IMG/VR virus record: IMGVR_UViG_3300043539_000897
Location: 102,277-166,276 of that record
Source: a virus
Reading direction: 5' to 3' (one strand)
Length of the DNA stretch: 64,000 nucleotides
The notes under the pieces were generated by a model. The model did no database searches. It saw nothing but the letters and a program-made list of their open reading frames with translations, and had not been told where the DNA came from. The position numbers and the translations under genes were made by a program. Of the stretch, positions 56,101 through 62,842 are shown piece after piece. Position 1 is the first letter of the stretch. Each line of letters opens with the position of its first letter.

Positions 56101-58115
56101 ATTCTGGAGGTAACAACAATGTTGGTATAGGTACAAATGCTTTATTTGGTAATACAGCATCAAATAATACAGCAGTTGGTAATAGTGCCTTACAAAACAA
56201 TACAACAGGGTGTTATAATACAGCTTTAGGACAGTGTGCCTTATCAAGTAATACTACTGGAGGATATAATGTTGCTATAGGCAGAATAGCATTAAGAGAT
56301 AATACAACTGGGGCTAGTAACACAGCAGTTGGTAATTTTACTTTAGGATTTAATATAACAGGAACAGGAAATACTGCTGTTGGTTCAGTAGCTCTCCTTG
56401 GAGGACAAGGAAACAATAATACAGCAGTAGGAAATCTTGCTTTATGTACAAACTCAACTTCCTGTAATAACACAGCTTTAGGTGCTGAAGCTCTTCGCTG
56501 TAACACAGCCTCAAACAACACAGCAGTTGGTTTCTGTGCATTAAGAAGTAATACAACAGGAACCAACAATACATCGGTTGGTATTTGTTCATTACTAGCA
56601 AACACATCAGGTGAACAAAACACATCTGTTGGTAACTTCGCATTACTTTCAAACACAACAGGTGTAAATAATTCAGCTTTTGGCTATAGAGCTTTAGCTA
56701 GTAATACAACAGCTAATGGAAATACAGCTTTTGGAGTAAGAGCATTATGTCTAAATACAACAGGAGGAAACAATACAGCTGTAGGAGTTGGAGCACTTAG
56801 ATTAAACATATCAGGAGAAAATAACATAGCATTAGGTACATCAGCTCTTTATTCTAACACAGCCTCAAACAATACAGCAGTAGGTTTCTTAGCAATGAGA
56901 AATAATACCTCAGGTACAAAAAATGTTGGATTAGGTAGAACGGCACTTTACGGTAACATAACAGGAAATTATAACGTAGCTGTAGGATATGATTCACAAA
57001 GATGTAGTGGTGGAGGTTCAAATAACACTTCATTAGGTTTCTATTCTTTATTCGCCAACACAGCCTCAAACAATACAGCAGTAGGCTTCAATGCATTAAG
57101 ATGTAATACAACAGGAACAGGTAATTCAAGTTTAGGATATGCTTCATTAGTCGCTAATACAACAGGTAATAATAACACGGCATTAGGTTTTCTTGCATTA
57201 CGTTTTAATACAGCAAGTAGCAACACAGCCGTAGGTTTTTATGCTTTAAGAAATAATACAACAGGTACAAATAACGTAGCTGTAGGTAATAATGCTTTAG
57301 TAAACAATACCTTTGCTGTTAGAAACGTAGCTATTGGTACTAGTGCTTTATGTGCTAACACATCTTCCTCAAACAATACAGCCGTTGGATATATTGCTTT
57401 ACAGGCCAATAACGGTGGTACAAATAATACAGCTTTAGGTGTTAATGCTTTAAGATCTAATACAACAGGATGTGATAATACGGCTTTAGGATCTTTAGCA
57501 TTAGATTATAATGTTACAGGAATTAATAATACCGCAGTAGGCAGGTGTGCTTTAAGAAATAACACAGCCTCTAATAATACAGCTATCGGCCTTAATGCAG
57601 GTATATGTATTACTTCAGGAGCTTGTAACGTAATCCTAGGTTCAGCCACAGCCACAGGATTTGCTGCAGAGAATAAAAACATCTTTATATCAGACGGAGC
57701 AGGTAACATAAGAATGTTTGTTACCGGTTCAACAGGATTTGTAGGTGTAGGACCCGGATTTACAGCCCCTATATATCCTCTACATGTATCTGGTTCATCA
57801 GGAGGTATTTCAATTTATGCTACTAATGATATAGCTGCTTTCTCAGATGAATCTGTTAAAACAGAATTACAAGTTATAGAAAATGCTTTAGAAAAAGTTA
57901 AAGAAATTAACGGATACACTTATGTTCGTTCTGATTCTGAAGATACTACTAGACGAGCAGGTGTTATAGCCCAAGAAATACAAAAAGTATTACCTGAAGT
58001 AATTACTAAAAACCCAGACGGTACCTTAAACGTTGCTTATCCTAACTTAGTAGCTCTATTGATTGAGGCAATTAAAGAACTAGATAAAGAACTACAAGAA
58101 CTAAAAAGTAAATAA
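50103..58115 (+). CDS. Giant tail fibre 2, 17-residue repeats with S74 chaperone (2670 aa)
   Basis: 2670 aa. N-terminus EFVIKNGLIVSGSTRVSGGV and VSASYAATASYALNAG. About 140 units of the same 17-residue repeat at residues 108-2499. Then GACNVILGS and the NIFISDGAGNIRMFVTGSTG module shared with fibre 1. The C-terminal 95 residues are a Peptidase_S74 intramolecular chaperone: AAFSDESVKTELQVIENALE (Ser near 2580 as nucleophile, Lys following), then YTYVRS, RRAGVIAQEIQKVLPEVI and NLVALLIEAIKELD. S74 domains trimerise the fibre and cut themselves off. The next gene is coupled by TAATG. Confidence 0.85.
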   Translation: MANEFVIKNGLIVSGSTRVSGGVTAQSFTGSFSGSISNAVSASYAATASYALNAGDSVWTGSAGNIYYSGGNVGINTSSPSAKFEVASCDILVNSVSVGLGGGSIASNTRVGCNALLNNTTGIDNTAVGCSALAANTIGVSNTAIGRSALESNTTGTSNTAVGRTALLNNTVGTRNTAVGRTALRFNITGGSNVAVGYYAAYNSTGASSNVAIGDSALRSNTASNNTAVGSCALCSNTTGTQNVAVGNRVFNYNSVGSYNTAVGFHAAYTLTSGTYNVAMGRTALRNVLAGSNNVALGGSALRNVGNANNNVGVGHLALYVNAVSNNVAVGFSALRCNTTGGENTALGTYALRNNTTGGNNTAIGRSALACNTIGTLNTAVGINALCANTTGQQNTAVGATALAANTTGVNNTALGDIALRSNTTGTLNTALGRAALYANIVGAQNVAVGLYALLCNTASNNTAVGTCALQLNTASNNTAVGFCALRNNTTGTRTTAVGFCALATNTVGDKNTAVGFCSLRANTSGFRNTAVGDLALKDNTTGANNDAFGYAALISNTTGTFNTAVGTNALGNNLVGSNNVAVGYLSLYKTTASNNTSVGFQALRENTASNNTAVGFCALRSNTTGIQNVAVGTCSLVNNTVGTFNTSVGVFSLCSNTVGTRNSGFGVAALRNNTTGVDNIAIGYQTLYGNVVGSNNVAVGRDALLCNTASNNTAVGFCALRSNTAGSYNTALGRTALQNNTTGLLNTALGANTLQSNTTGVGNTAVGTSALSTNTVGSFNTAVGRSSLAVNTASNNTAVGYFSLRYNTTGGENTALGTYALRSNTTGTFNVAVGVSALNANTVGQYNTGIGFQALVNNTASRNTALGACALHQNTTGTRNTALGYKASILNTTGVNNTSIGYCSLALNTVGTNNTAVGICALRSNTTSSNNTAVGNCALLSNTTGALNVAVGSQALQNSTVGDCNIAVGHGALQYNSSGNKNVAIGHQALVYNGAGLNNVGIGYRTLFNNTASNNTAVGFCALRNNTTGTYNVAVGTLSLLANTVGTRNVGIGVNTIRCNTSGANNVAFGHNAMYSNISGVNNVALGYRALVFANADRNVAIGTGVLTYGGSNNVGVGFCALFCNSASNNTAVGYCALRTNTTGTKNVAIGSCALRANIVGSYNTAIGFNALRCNTNATSNIAIGYAAAASNTIGTSLVAIGVNALVYNTTGARNVAVGQSALYCNIIGENNVAVGHFTLRDNKASNNTAVGTSALRYNTTGTRNVGVGHIALTSNTTGIDNTALGYRALKSNTIGLRNTAIGSYALDVNTTGNSNTSVGWASLLSNTVGTSNTAVGIDALRYNTVSGNTAVGFNALCNNTTGTNNTALGFCALRANTTGTANTSVGNQSLRDNTTGIQNTSIGFATLAKNTVGSRNSAFGDNTLFNNTTGGYNSAFGRASMYSNVSGANNTALGFYSLFSNTASNNTAVGFCALRSNTTGTQNTALGVLALQANTTGGYNTAVGRSALQSNTVGALNISVGAFSLFRNTIGIRNIGMGNSALEFNTSGNYNVAIGVSALYTNNAGSNNVAIGEQTLRQNTASNNTAIGFCTLRNNTAGSYNTALGRSALSANTIGTDNIAVGPFSLGLNTTGIQNVAVGPAALFCNTVGINNVAIGHVALYKNTASNNTAVGFNALRCNTTGTENTSLGLCSMRLNTTGRYNTSVGSKSSANNTTGCANVSLGQGALYSNIVGNNNTAIGRSSLGYNTASNNTAVGFSALRNNTTGGANTAVGFYALCANTTGDNNTAVGREALRLGTTGRFNTALGRYAGCSINSNYNTAVGFAALRYTTTGSSNTALGLESLRNNTLGGSNVGVGVQALKNNTTGNNNVSVGRDSMYCNTVGASNTAVGHYSLRSNTASNNTAVGFCALRNNTTGASNTAVGFCALSTNITGVRNTAVGYNALTSNLSSDNAAFGRFALLSNTTGTNNIGINTNALICNINGSNNVAIGRDALFSNSGGNNNVGIGTNALFGNTASNNTAVGNSALQNNTTGCYNTALGQCALSSNTTGGYNVAIGRIALRDNTTGASNTAVGNFTLGFNITGTGNTAVGSVALLGGQGNNNTAVGNLALCTNSTSCNNTALGAEALRCNTASNNTAVGFCALRSNTTGTNNTSVGICSLLANTSGEQNTSVGNFALLSNTTGVNNSAFGYRALASNTTANGNTAFGVRALCLNTTGGNNTAVGVGALRLNISGENNIALGTSALYSNTASNNTAVGFLAMRNNTSGTKNVGLGRTALYGNITGNYNVAVGYDSQRCSGGGSNNTSLGFYSLFANTASNNTAVGFNALRCNTTGTGNSSLGYASLVANTTGNNNTALGFLALRFNTASSNTAVGFYALRNNTTGTNNVAVGNNALVNNTFAVRNVAIGTSALCANTSSSNNTAVGYIALQANNGGTNNTALGVNALRSNTTGCDNTALGSLALDYNVTGINNTAVGRCALRNNTASNNTAIGLNAGICITSGACNVILGSATATGFAAENKNIFISDGAGNIRMFVTGSTGFVGVGPGFTAPIYPLHVSGSSGGISIYATNDIAAFSDESVKTELQVIENALEKVKEINGYTYVRSDSEDTTRRAGVIAQEIQKVLPEVITKNPDGTLNVAYPNLVALLIEAIKELDKELQELKSK
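50424..57600 (+). repeat. 51-bp coding tandem repeat array 2 (about 140 units)
   Basis: Same unit as array 1; 7177 bp divided by 51. Blocks such as the NTASNNTAVGFCALR coding segment are shared with array 1 at near-identity, for example around 51930, 52230, 54490 and 56510. Confidence 0.85.
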
Positions 58116-58795
58116 TGACCGTACCTACCACAAACGTAAAATTTAGTGATATTTGGAGTGAGGCAAATGGGGCTTATAGTTCTGGTTTGCTTACTTTAAA
58201 CAGTATGAGCTTCTTTTCATATTTTGCTGGTCCAAATGGTTCAAACTCCGTACCAGACAATAACTGGGGTCAAGGCGAAGTATCAGGAGCAAACAGAATT
58301 TATGGAACATCAGCTAAAACTACAAATATTGCTGTAGGTGATTTTGACGGATTAACTTATTTTTACGATAATTCTACGTTTCAGGTAACTTTAAATGTAA
58401 CAAATAATAAAACAAACCCACCACCGTTTCCACCTCCACCAGTAGATAATGCTGTTAACGTGAATGTTGAGTTATGGGATTCTTCATTTTCATATCAATA
58501 TTTAAATGGTGGTGGTATGGCTATGGCCCCTGGTACTTATGGACCTAGTGCTGTAAGTCAAACAAATGATCCTATTATATTTAGGGGTTATTGGAAAGTA
58601 ACAGTTTCTGGAGCTTTTCCTTCATTTGCCGGAGGTACTGCAAATTTATCTATAAATGGAATTGTTTTCTTCGCAGGACAAGGAGTAGCAGCTGGTTCAG
58701 GTGGAACTACATTTACTTCAACCACATTTGGAACAGCAGATGTAGCATCTTATTTAGGACTTACAGGTTTATATTTTGATGTAACAGTCAATTAA
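58115..58795 (+). CDS. Gly/Ser-rich beta protein after giant fibres; adhesin or tip candidate
   Basis: 226 aa. N-terminus VKFSDIWSEANGAYSSGLLT and LNSMSFFSYFAGPNGSN; a Pro run (TNPPPFPPPPVDN) near residue 105; then Gly-rich strands (YQYLNGGGMAMAPGTYGPSA; FFAGQGVAAGSGGTTFTS). Start overlaps the giant fibre stop (TAATG), so stoichiometry is linked. The MxVP..NVKFSDIxxE start recurs in marine-phage tail proteins as far as I recall. Receptor-binding tip (functionally like T4 gp38) is inferred, not shown. Confidence 0.55.
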   Translation: MTVPTTNVKFSDIWSEANGAYSSGLLTLNSMSFFSYFAGPNGSNSVPDNNWGQGEVSGANRIYGTSAKTTNIAVGDFDGLTYFYDNSTFQVTLNVTNNKTNPPPFPPPPVDNAVNVNVELWDSSFSYQYLNGGGMAMAPGTYGPSAVSQTNDPIIFRGYWKVTVSGAFPSFAGGTANLSINGIVFFAGQGVAAGSGGTTFTSTTFGTADVASYLGLTGLYFDVTVN

Positions 58796-58801
58796 GGATA
58801 A

Positions 58802-58833
58802 TTTGGTTTTTTAAAATAAATTCATTATATTAA
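58802..58833 (+). promoter_or_regulatory. Host-type promoter candidate (TTTG-N20-TATATTAA)
   Basis: TTTG at 58802-58805, 20 nt, TATATTAA at 58826-58833, 4 nt before the ATG of the first glycan gene. The second element is a weaker match than at 17689. Confidence 0.4.
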
Positions 58834-58837
58834 CATC

Positions 58838-59494
58838 ATGCGTAGAGTTTTAATCGGAACCCCTTCTTACGATGGAAGAATTGATGTTTGGTTTGCAAAC
58901 AGTTTAATAGAGACTGTTAAAATAGCTGAAAAAAAGGGTATTTTTGTACATGCCATCTATACAAGTTATGATTCCTTAGTTCAAAGAGCAAGAAACAGCT
59001 TGATCAAACTAGCTATTGATGGACAGTATGACGATTTATTCTTCATAGATTCAGATACTGAATGGGAACCAGAATGGTTTTTTAATTTACTAGAAAGACC
59101 CGAACCGATTGTTGGCGGTGCTTTGATTAAAAAGACTGAGAAAGAAGGATACACAGTAAAACTTCTAGACAAGAAACTTAAACGCTCTGAGGATAAAAAA
59201 TTACTAGAAGTAGACGGAGTAGGAACAGGGTTTATGAAAGTTTCTAAGTTTGCTTTTGATAAACTTTGGGAGATAAGCGATGAATATACTTCCGAAGGAG
59301 AAAAGCACCGAATGGTATTCGATATTAAAGTTGAGAACGGAGACCTAATCTCAGAAGATTACGTGTTATGTAATAAATGGAAAGCATTAGGATATAAAGT
59401 ATGGTTAGATCCTACAATTACCTGCAATCACATTGGCATTAAAAAATTTAAAGGAGACTTTAAAAAGTTTATAGCAAAGAATGGATACGTTTGA
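58838..59494 (+). CDS. Glycosyltransferase, GT-A fold (GT2-like)
   Basis: 218 aa. Begins with a nucleotide-sugar-binding strand (VLIGTPSYDGRIDVWFANSL) and has the DxD-type metal site in LFFIDSDTEWEPEWFFNLL near residues 66-84, then EPIVGGALIKK and the acceptor-side VDGVGTGFMKVSKFAFDKL. This is the short phage type of GT-A enzyme. It opens a cluster of eight sugar and sulfate genes and overlaps the next gene by 14 nt. Donor and acceptor are unknown. Confidence 0.75.
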   Translation: MRRVLIGTPSYDGRIDVWFANSLIETVKIAEKKGIFVHAIYTSYDSLVQRARNSLIKLAIDGQYDDLFFIDSDTEWEPEWFFNLLERPEPIVGGALIKKTEKEGYTVKLLDKKLKRSEDKKLLEVDGVGTGFMKVSKFAFDKLWEISDEYTSEGEKHRMVFDIKVENGDLISEDYVLCNKWKALGYKVWLDPTITCNHIGIKKFKGDFKKFIAKNGYV

Positions 59495-60416
59495 TAAACC
59501 GAAAGGTGGGACGGAATTAATGTTTGATGAATTAATGAGAAGACTTCCTATGAATTACCAGGAAGAATTTTCAATATTTAATTACTTACCCTACGCCGAT
59601 TTTAATAAACCGACCATCTACTGGAATCAACTATCTTATGATCAAGACGCAGTTCAGTTTCTTAAAGAACCGGATTGGATCAATAAAATCGATCAATTTG
59701 TATTCGTTAGTCACTGGCAGGCAGAGAAGTTTAGACAGCTCTATAATATACCCGGATACAAAACTCACGTTTTTAAAAATGCATCTTTAGGAGTAAAACC
59801 AAGAGAGCATGGAGAGCGAAAAAAAATAAAACTATGCTACACCTCAACTCCCTGGCGTGGATTGGAAGTATTATTAAAAGCATGGGAAATACTAAAGCCG
59901 GAAAATGCTGAACTCCACGTATTCTCAAGCTGTAAAATCTACGGTAAGGAATTCGGTGAATCTGATTCTCAGTACGAGCATCTTTATAATAAGTGTAAAA
60001 CCCTTCCAGGAGTAGTCTATAGAGGTTCAATCGCTAACGAAAAACTAAGAGACGAATTACCTCAGTTTGATATTCTAGCATACCCCAGTACCTTCGAGGA
60101 AACCTCGTGTATCGCAGTGGTAGAAGCACTTTCAGCTGGTCTTAGAGTAATCACATCAGCCCTTGGTGCTCTACCTGAGACAACCGAAGGATGGGCGAGA
60201 ATGTATTCCTATTTACCCAACTTGGATTTACATGCAGAAGCATTTGCAAAAATACTAGATCAAGAAATCGAACTAATTAGAGAGAATAAACTACAGGAGC
60301 ATTTAACTGATCAGATTAACATCTACGGTAAAAAATGGAGCTGGGATTACAGAATAACTGAATGGATAAAATATTTAGATGGACTATATCAAACTACTAA
60401 ACTACATCAATCCTAG
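59481..60416 (+). CDS. Glycosyltransferase, GT-B fold (GT4-like)
   Basis: 311 aa. GT4 features: FVFVSHWQAEKFRQLYNIPG near residue 73, YTSTPWRGLEVLLKAWEIL near 125, GVVYRGSIANEKLRDELPQF near 175, and the donor-binding DILAYPSTFEETSCIAVVEA near 195 with the Glu-x7-Glu pattern, then SAGLRVITSALGALPE. The N-terminus is short (DKPKGGTELMFDELMRRL), close to GGTE loops of GT4 enzymes. Overlaps the methyltransferase gene by 38 nt. Confidence 0.85.
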   Translation: MDTFDKPKGGTELMFDELMRRLPMNYQEEFSIFNYLPYADFNKPTIYWNQLSYDQDAVQFLKEPDWINKIDQFVFVSHWQAEKFRQLYNIPGYKTHVFKNASLGVKPREHGERKKIKLCYTSTPWRGLEVLLKAWEILKPENAELHVFSSCKIYGKEFGESDSQYEHLYNKCKTLPGVVYRGSIANEKLRDELPQFDILAYPSTFEETSCIAVVEALSAGLRVITSALGALPETTEGWARMYSYLPNLDLHAEAFAKILDQEIELIRENKLQEHLTDQINIYGKKWSWDYRITEWIKYLDGLYQTTKLHQS

Positions 60417-60996
60417 AAGGATTGTTGACATTGGAGCTCACGTCGGAGACTTCACTTCTGATATAATTAGAAGAGCACCTGAATGTGAGATTATAATGGT
60501 GGAAGCAAATAAGAATTGTGAACCCTACCTTCAAAAATTAAACAGGGGGTACGAAATACTAGCTCTCTCTAATAAAACCGGTACGGCAGAACTTTTTGTA
60601 GAAAAAGCAAATGCTCTAGGAACCGGTGCTTCTTTATATAGAGAAAATACAGAATGGTATGCTGACGGAAAATTTGAAAAAGTTGAAGTTGAGCTTGATA
60701 CTCTAGATAATCGTTCGTATTTTTCTGACGAAGTGATTGATTTAGTAAAACTTGATGTTCAAGGATCTGAATTAGATATACTACAGGGAGGAAGAAAAAC
60801 AATCATGCGAAGCCATTACGTACTCATGGAAGTATCCTTAACTCAATATAACGAAAAAGCCCCGCTAATCGATAGCATAGTACCTGTAATGAAGGAGTAT
60901 GGATTCTGTATTGAGGATATTCTACACTACGCAAAATTACCAAACAATCAAATCTTCCAGATGGATCTTTTGTTTAAAAACATATATATTTATTAG
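60379..60996 (+). CDS. FkbM-family methyltransferase
   Basis: 205 aa. SAM-binding motif I is VDIGAHVGDFTSDIIRR at residues 16-32, then IIMVEANKNCEPYLQKL near 39, and the family motif VKLDVQGSELDILQGG near 123-138. FkbM enzymes often O-methylate sugars on glycans. In-frame start at 60379 lies inside the previous gene by 38 nt; later starts would cut into the fold. Acceptor unknown; the neighbourhood suggests a phage-modified glycan. Confidence 0.85.
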   Translation: MDYIKLLNYINPRRIVDIGAHVGDFTSDIIRRAPECEIIMVEANKNCEPYLQKLNRGYEILALSNKTGTAELFVEKANALGTGASLYRENTEWYADGKFEKVEVELDTLDNRSYFSDEVIDLVKLDVQGSELDILQGGRKTIMRSHYVLMEVSLTQYNEKAPLIDSIVPVMKEYGFCIEDILHYAKLPNNQIFQMDLLFKNIYIY

Positions 60997-61025
60997 TATA
61001 AATCGGTTATTTTAAGTTAAAGTTT

Positions 61026-61847
61026 ATGATAAAAAAAGTTTTTTATAACAGTTCCATGCCAAGAGCTGGTTCTACTCTAATCCAAAACATTCTAGGACAA
61101 AATCCAGATCTGTACACAACTCCTACGTCAGGTTTATTTGAGATGCTTGCAGCTTCAAGAACTATTTTTACAGATAGTCTAGAATTCAAAGCCCAGGATG
61201 AATCTCAAATGATGACCGGTTTTAAGTCTTACCTAAAAGGAGGACTTTATGGGTTTTATGAAAACCTAACTGACAAGCCTTACGTTATCGATAAATGCCG
61301 AGGATGGAACTCGGAGTGGGAATTCGTAAATGCTTTCGATCCTAACCCTAAAATGATATGTATGATCAGGGATATTAGATCAGTATACGCTTCTTTAGAG
61401 AAGAAATTCAGAAAGAATCCATTACAGGATCACCATCTTGCTAACTGGGGTAATTTGACAGGCACTACTACCGATAAAAGAGTTAGTGTATGGTCTGTAA
61501 ATCCACCCATCGGTCCTTCGATGGATAGGGTTTATCAAGTATTAGTGCAGGGTCTTCATAAAAATATTTTATTTGTTAAATTCGAAGAATTGTGTGCCGA
61601 TCCTGATACACAACTAAAACGCATCTACGAGTATTTAGAAATACCCTTCTACCAGCACGATTTCAACAATATCAAACAAGTTACTCACGAGGACGATAAA
61701 TGGTACGGTATTTTCGGAGACCATATTATCCGTCAGGAATTAAAACCATTCAAAGAAGACTTCAGAGAGGTATTAGGTCCTAACGCCTGTAAGCTAATTG
61801 AGGAAAGTTACTCCTGGTTCTTTAACGATTTTGATTATAAGATCTAA
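61026..61847 (+). CDS. PAPS-dependent sulfotransferase
   Basis: 273 aa. The 5'-phosphosulfate loop is YNSSMPRAGSTLIQNILGQN at residues 7-26 (equivalent to PxSGTT/S), and the 3'-phosphate motif is KMICMIRDIRSVYASLEKKF near 108-127 (R..S). Later FVKFEELCADPDTQLKRIYE and YLEIPF are the usual C-terminal helix. It moves sulfate from PAPS to a hydroxyl, here probably on a sugar. An APS-kinase-like gene 1.8 kb downstream could supply PAPS. Stop and next start share TAATG. Confidence 0.85.
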   Translation: MIKKVFYNSSMPRAGSTLIQNILGQNPDLYTTPTSGLFEMLAASRTIFTDSLEFKAQDESQMMTGFKSYLKGGLYGFYENLTDKPYVIDKCRGWNSEWEFVNAFDPNPKMICMIRDIRSVYASLEKKFRKNPLQDHHLANWGNLTGTTTDKRVSVWSVNPPIGPSMDRVYQVLVQGLHKNILFVKFEELCADPDTQLKRIYEYLEIPFYQHDFNNIKQVTHEDDKWYGIFGDHIIRQELKPFKEDFREVLGPNACKLIEESYSWFFNDFDYKI

Positions 61848-62842
61848 TGAAAGTAGGATTTAAAGTACAGAGCGAGAGTGAATTTAAATCAATTGTAGTT
61901 CCCGACATTACAATGTCACCCACCTTAGTTTCAATAGCACAGCAAAAAGATAATAACATGGATAATAAGTTTTTAGTTTGGCACATCGAAGGCGGATTAG
62001 GTAAGAATGTAGCAGCAACTGCTCTCCTACCTGCTCTTGCTAAGCAATACAAGACCAGAAAAATAGTTGTAGTTGCTTCCTATCCGGAAGTATTTTTAAA
62101 CCACCCTGAAGTTCATAGGGTTTATAGAGTAGGTATGACCGCTTATTTTTACGAAGATTTTATTTTAGGTAAAGATACTCTAGTATTTAGACACGAACCT
62201 TACTTTCAAACAGGTCATATTTTAAAGCAAAAGCATCTAGTACAGAACTGGGCCGAATTATTAGGGGTTGATTATAAGAAACAACTACCTAACCTGCATT
62301 TTAATATGGTGCAGAAACAGTTATCTGGGTTGTGGCAAAGACAAAAGCCTGTCCTACTAATACAGACTAATGGAGGAATGTATCAAGGACAACCCTTGAA
62401 TTACACTTGGACTAGAGATATGCCTGTCGACCTTGCTTTATACATTGTTAATAAATTTAAGAATGACTATCATATCATTCAGTTAACAAGAGAGGGTAGC
62501 TACCAACTTGAAGGAGTGGAGGTAGTAAGCCAGCAAATGACTAACATGGAATTATTCAGTTTAGTAGCAGCTTCAGAGAAACGATTCTTAATTGACTCTT
62601 GTTTACAGCATGCAGCAGCTGCCCTAGAACTACCTTCAACAGTATTCTGGATTGGAACTTCACCTGAGAATTTCGGGTATGATATGCATACAAATATCAA
62701 AGCAATGCCTCCTAAAGGAAATACTAAGTTAATTGATGCTTATTTATTTGATTATTCTTTTGATGGTCCACTACATGAGTGTCCTTATGCAGACGTTAAT
62801 GAAATGTTTGATGCTAACGAATTAGATAAAGTAATAAAATGA
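61847..62842 (+). CDS. GT9-like glycosyltransferase (heptosyltransferase family)
   Basis: 331 aa from ATG 61847. The GT9 plan is visible: LVWHIEGGLGKNVAATALLP near residue 43, KIVVVASYPEVFLNHPEVHR near 68-87, then KPVLLIQTNGGMYQGQ near 165, and LFSLVAASEKRFLIDSCLQH, AAAALELPSTVFWIGTSPEN near 235-275. The first 34 residues are not typical, so an internal ATG at 61949 is an alternative start; I keep the first because of its stop-start overlap. Probably transfers a sugar in the glycan pathway. Confidence 0.7.
   Translation: MKVGFKVQSESEFKSIVVPDITMSPTLVSIAQQKDNNMDNKFLVWHIEGGLGKNVAATALLPALAKQYKTRKIVVVASYPEVFLNHPEVHRVYRVGMTAYFYEDFILGKDTLVFRHEPYFQTGHILKQKHLVQNWAELLGVDYKKQLPNLHFNMVQKQLSGLWQRQKPVLLIQTNGGMYQGQPLNYTWTRDMPVDLALYIVNKFKNDYHIIQLTREGSYQLEGVEVVSQQMTNMELFSLVAASEKRFLIDSCLQHAAAALELPSTVFWIGTSPENFGYDMHTNIKAMPPKGNTKLIDAYLFDYSFDGPLHECPYADVNEMFDANELDKVIK

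Noticed and set aside
41727-57600. Regular repeats as a CRISPR array or diversity-generating retroelement
   Set aside because: Units are contiguous, coding and in frame, without conserved repeat plus unique spacer, and no reverse transcriptase or template/variable repeat pair is nearby.
41510-57709. Many long open frames on the minus strand inside the giant fibre genes (up to about 280 codons)
   Set aside because: They repeat with the 51-bp period and read as low-complexity PTAVLxxPVVLxxKA strings. They are shadows of the in-frame repeat lacking stops, with no start signals.
60987-60994. TATTTATT copy near the end of the FkbM gene as a late promoter for the sulfotransferase
   Set aside because: Variant sequence inside coding DNA, 31 nt from the next ATG; chance occurrence is likely in this AT-rich stretch.
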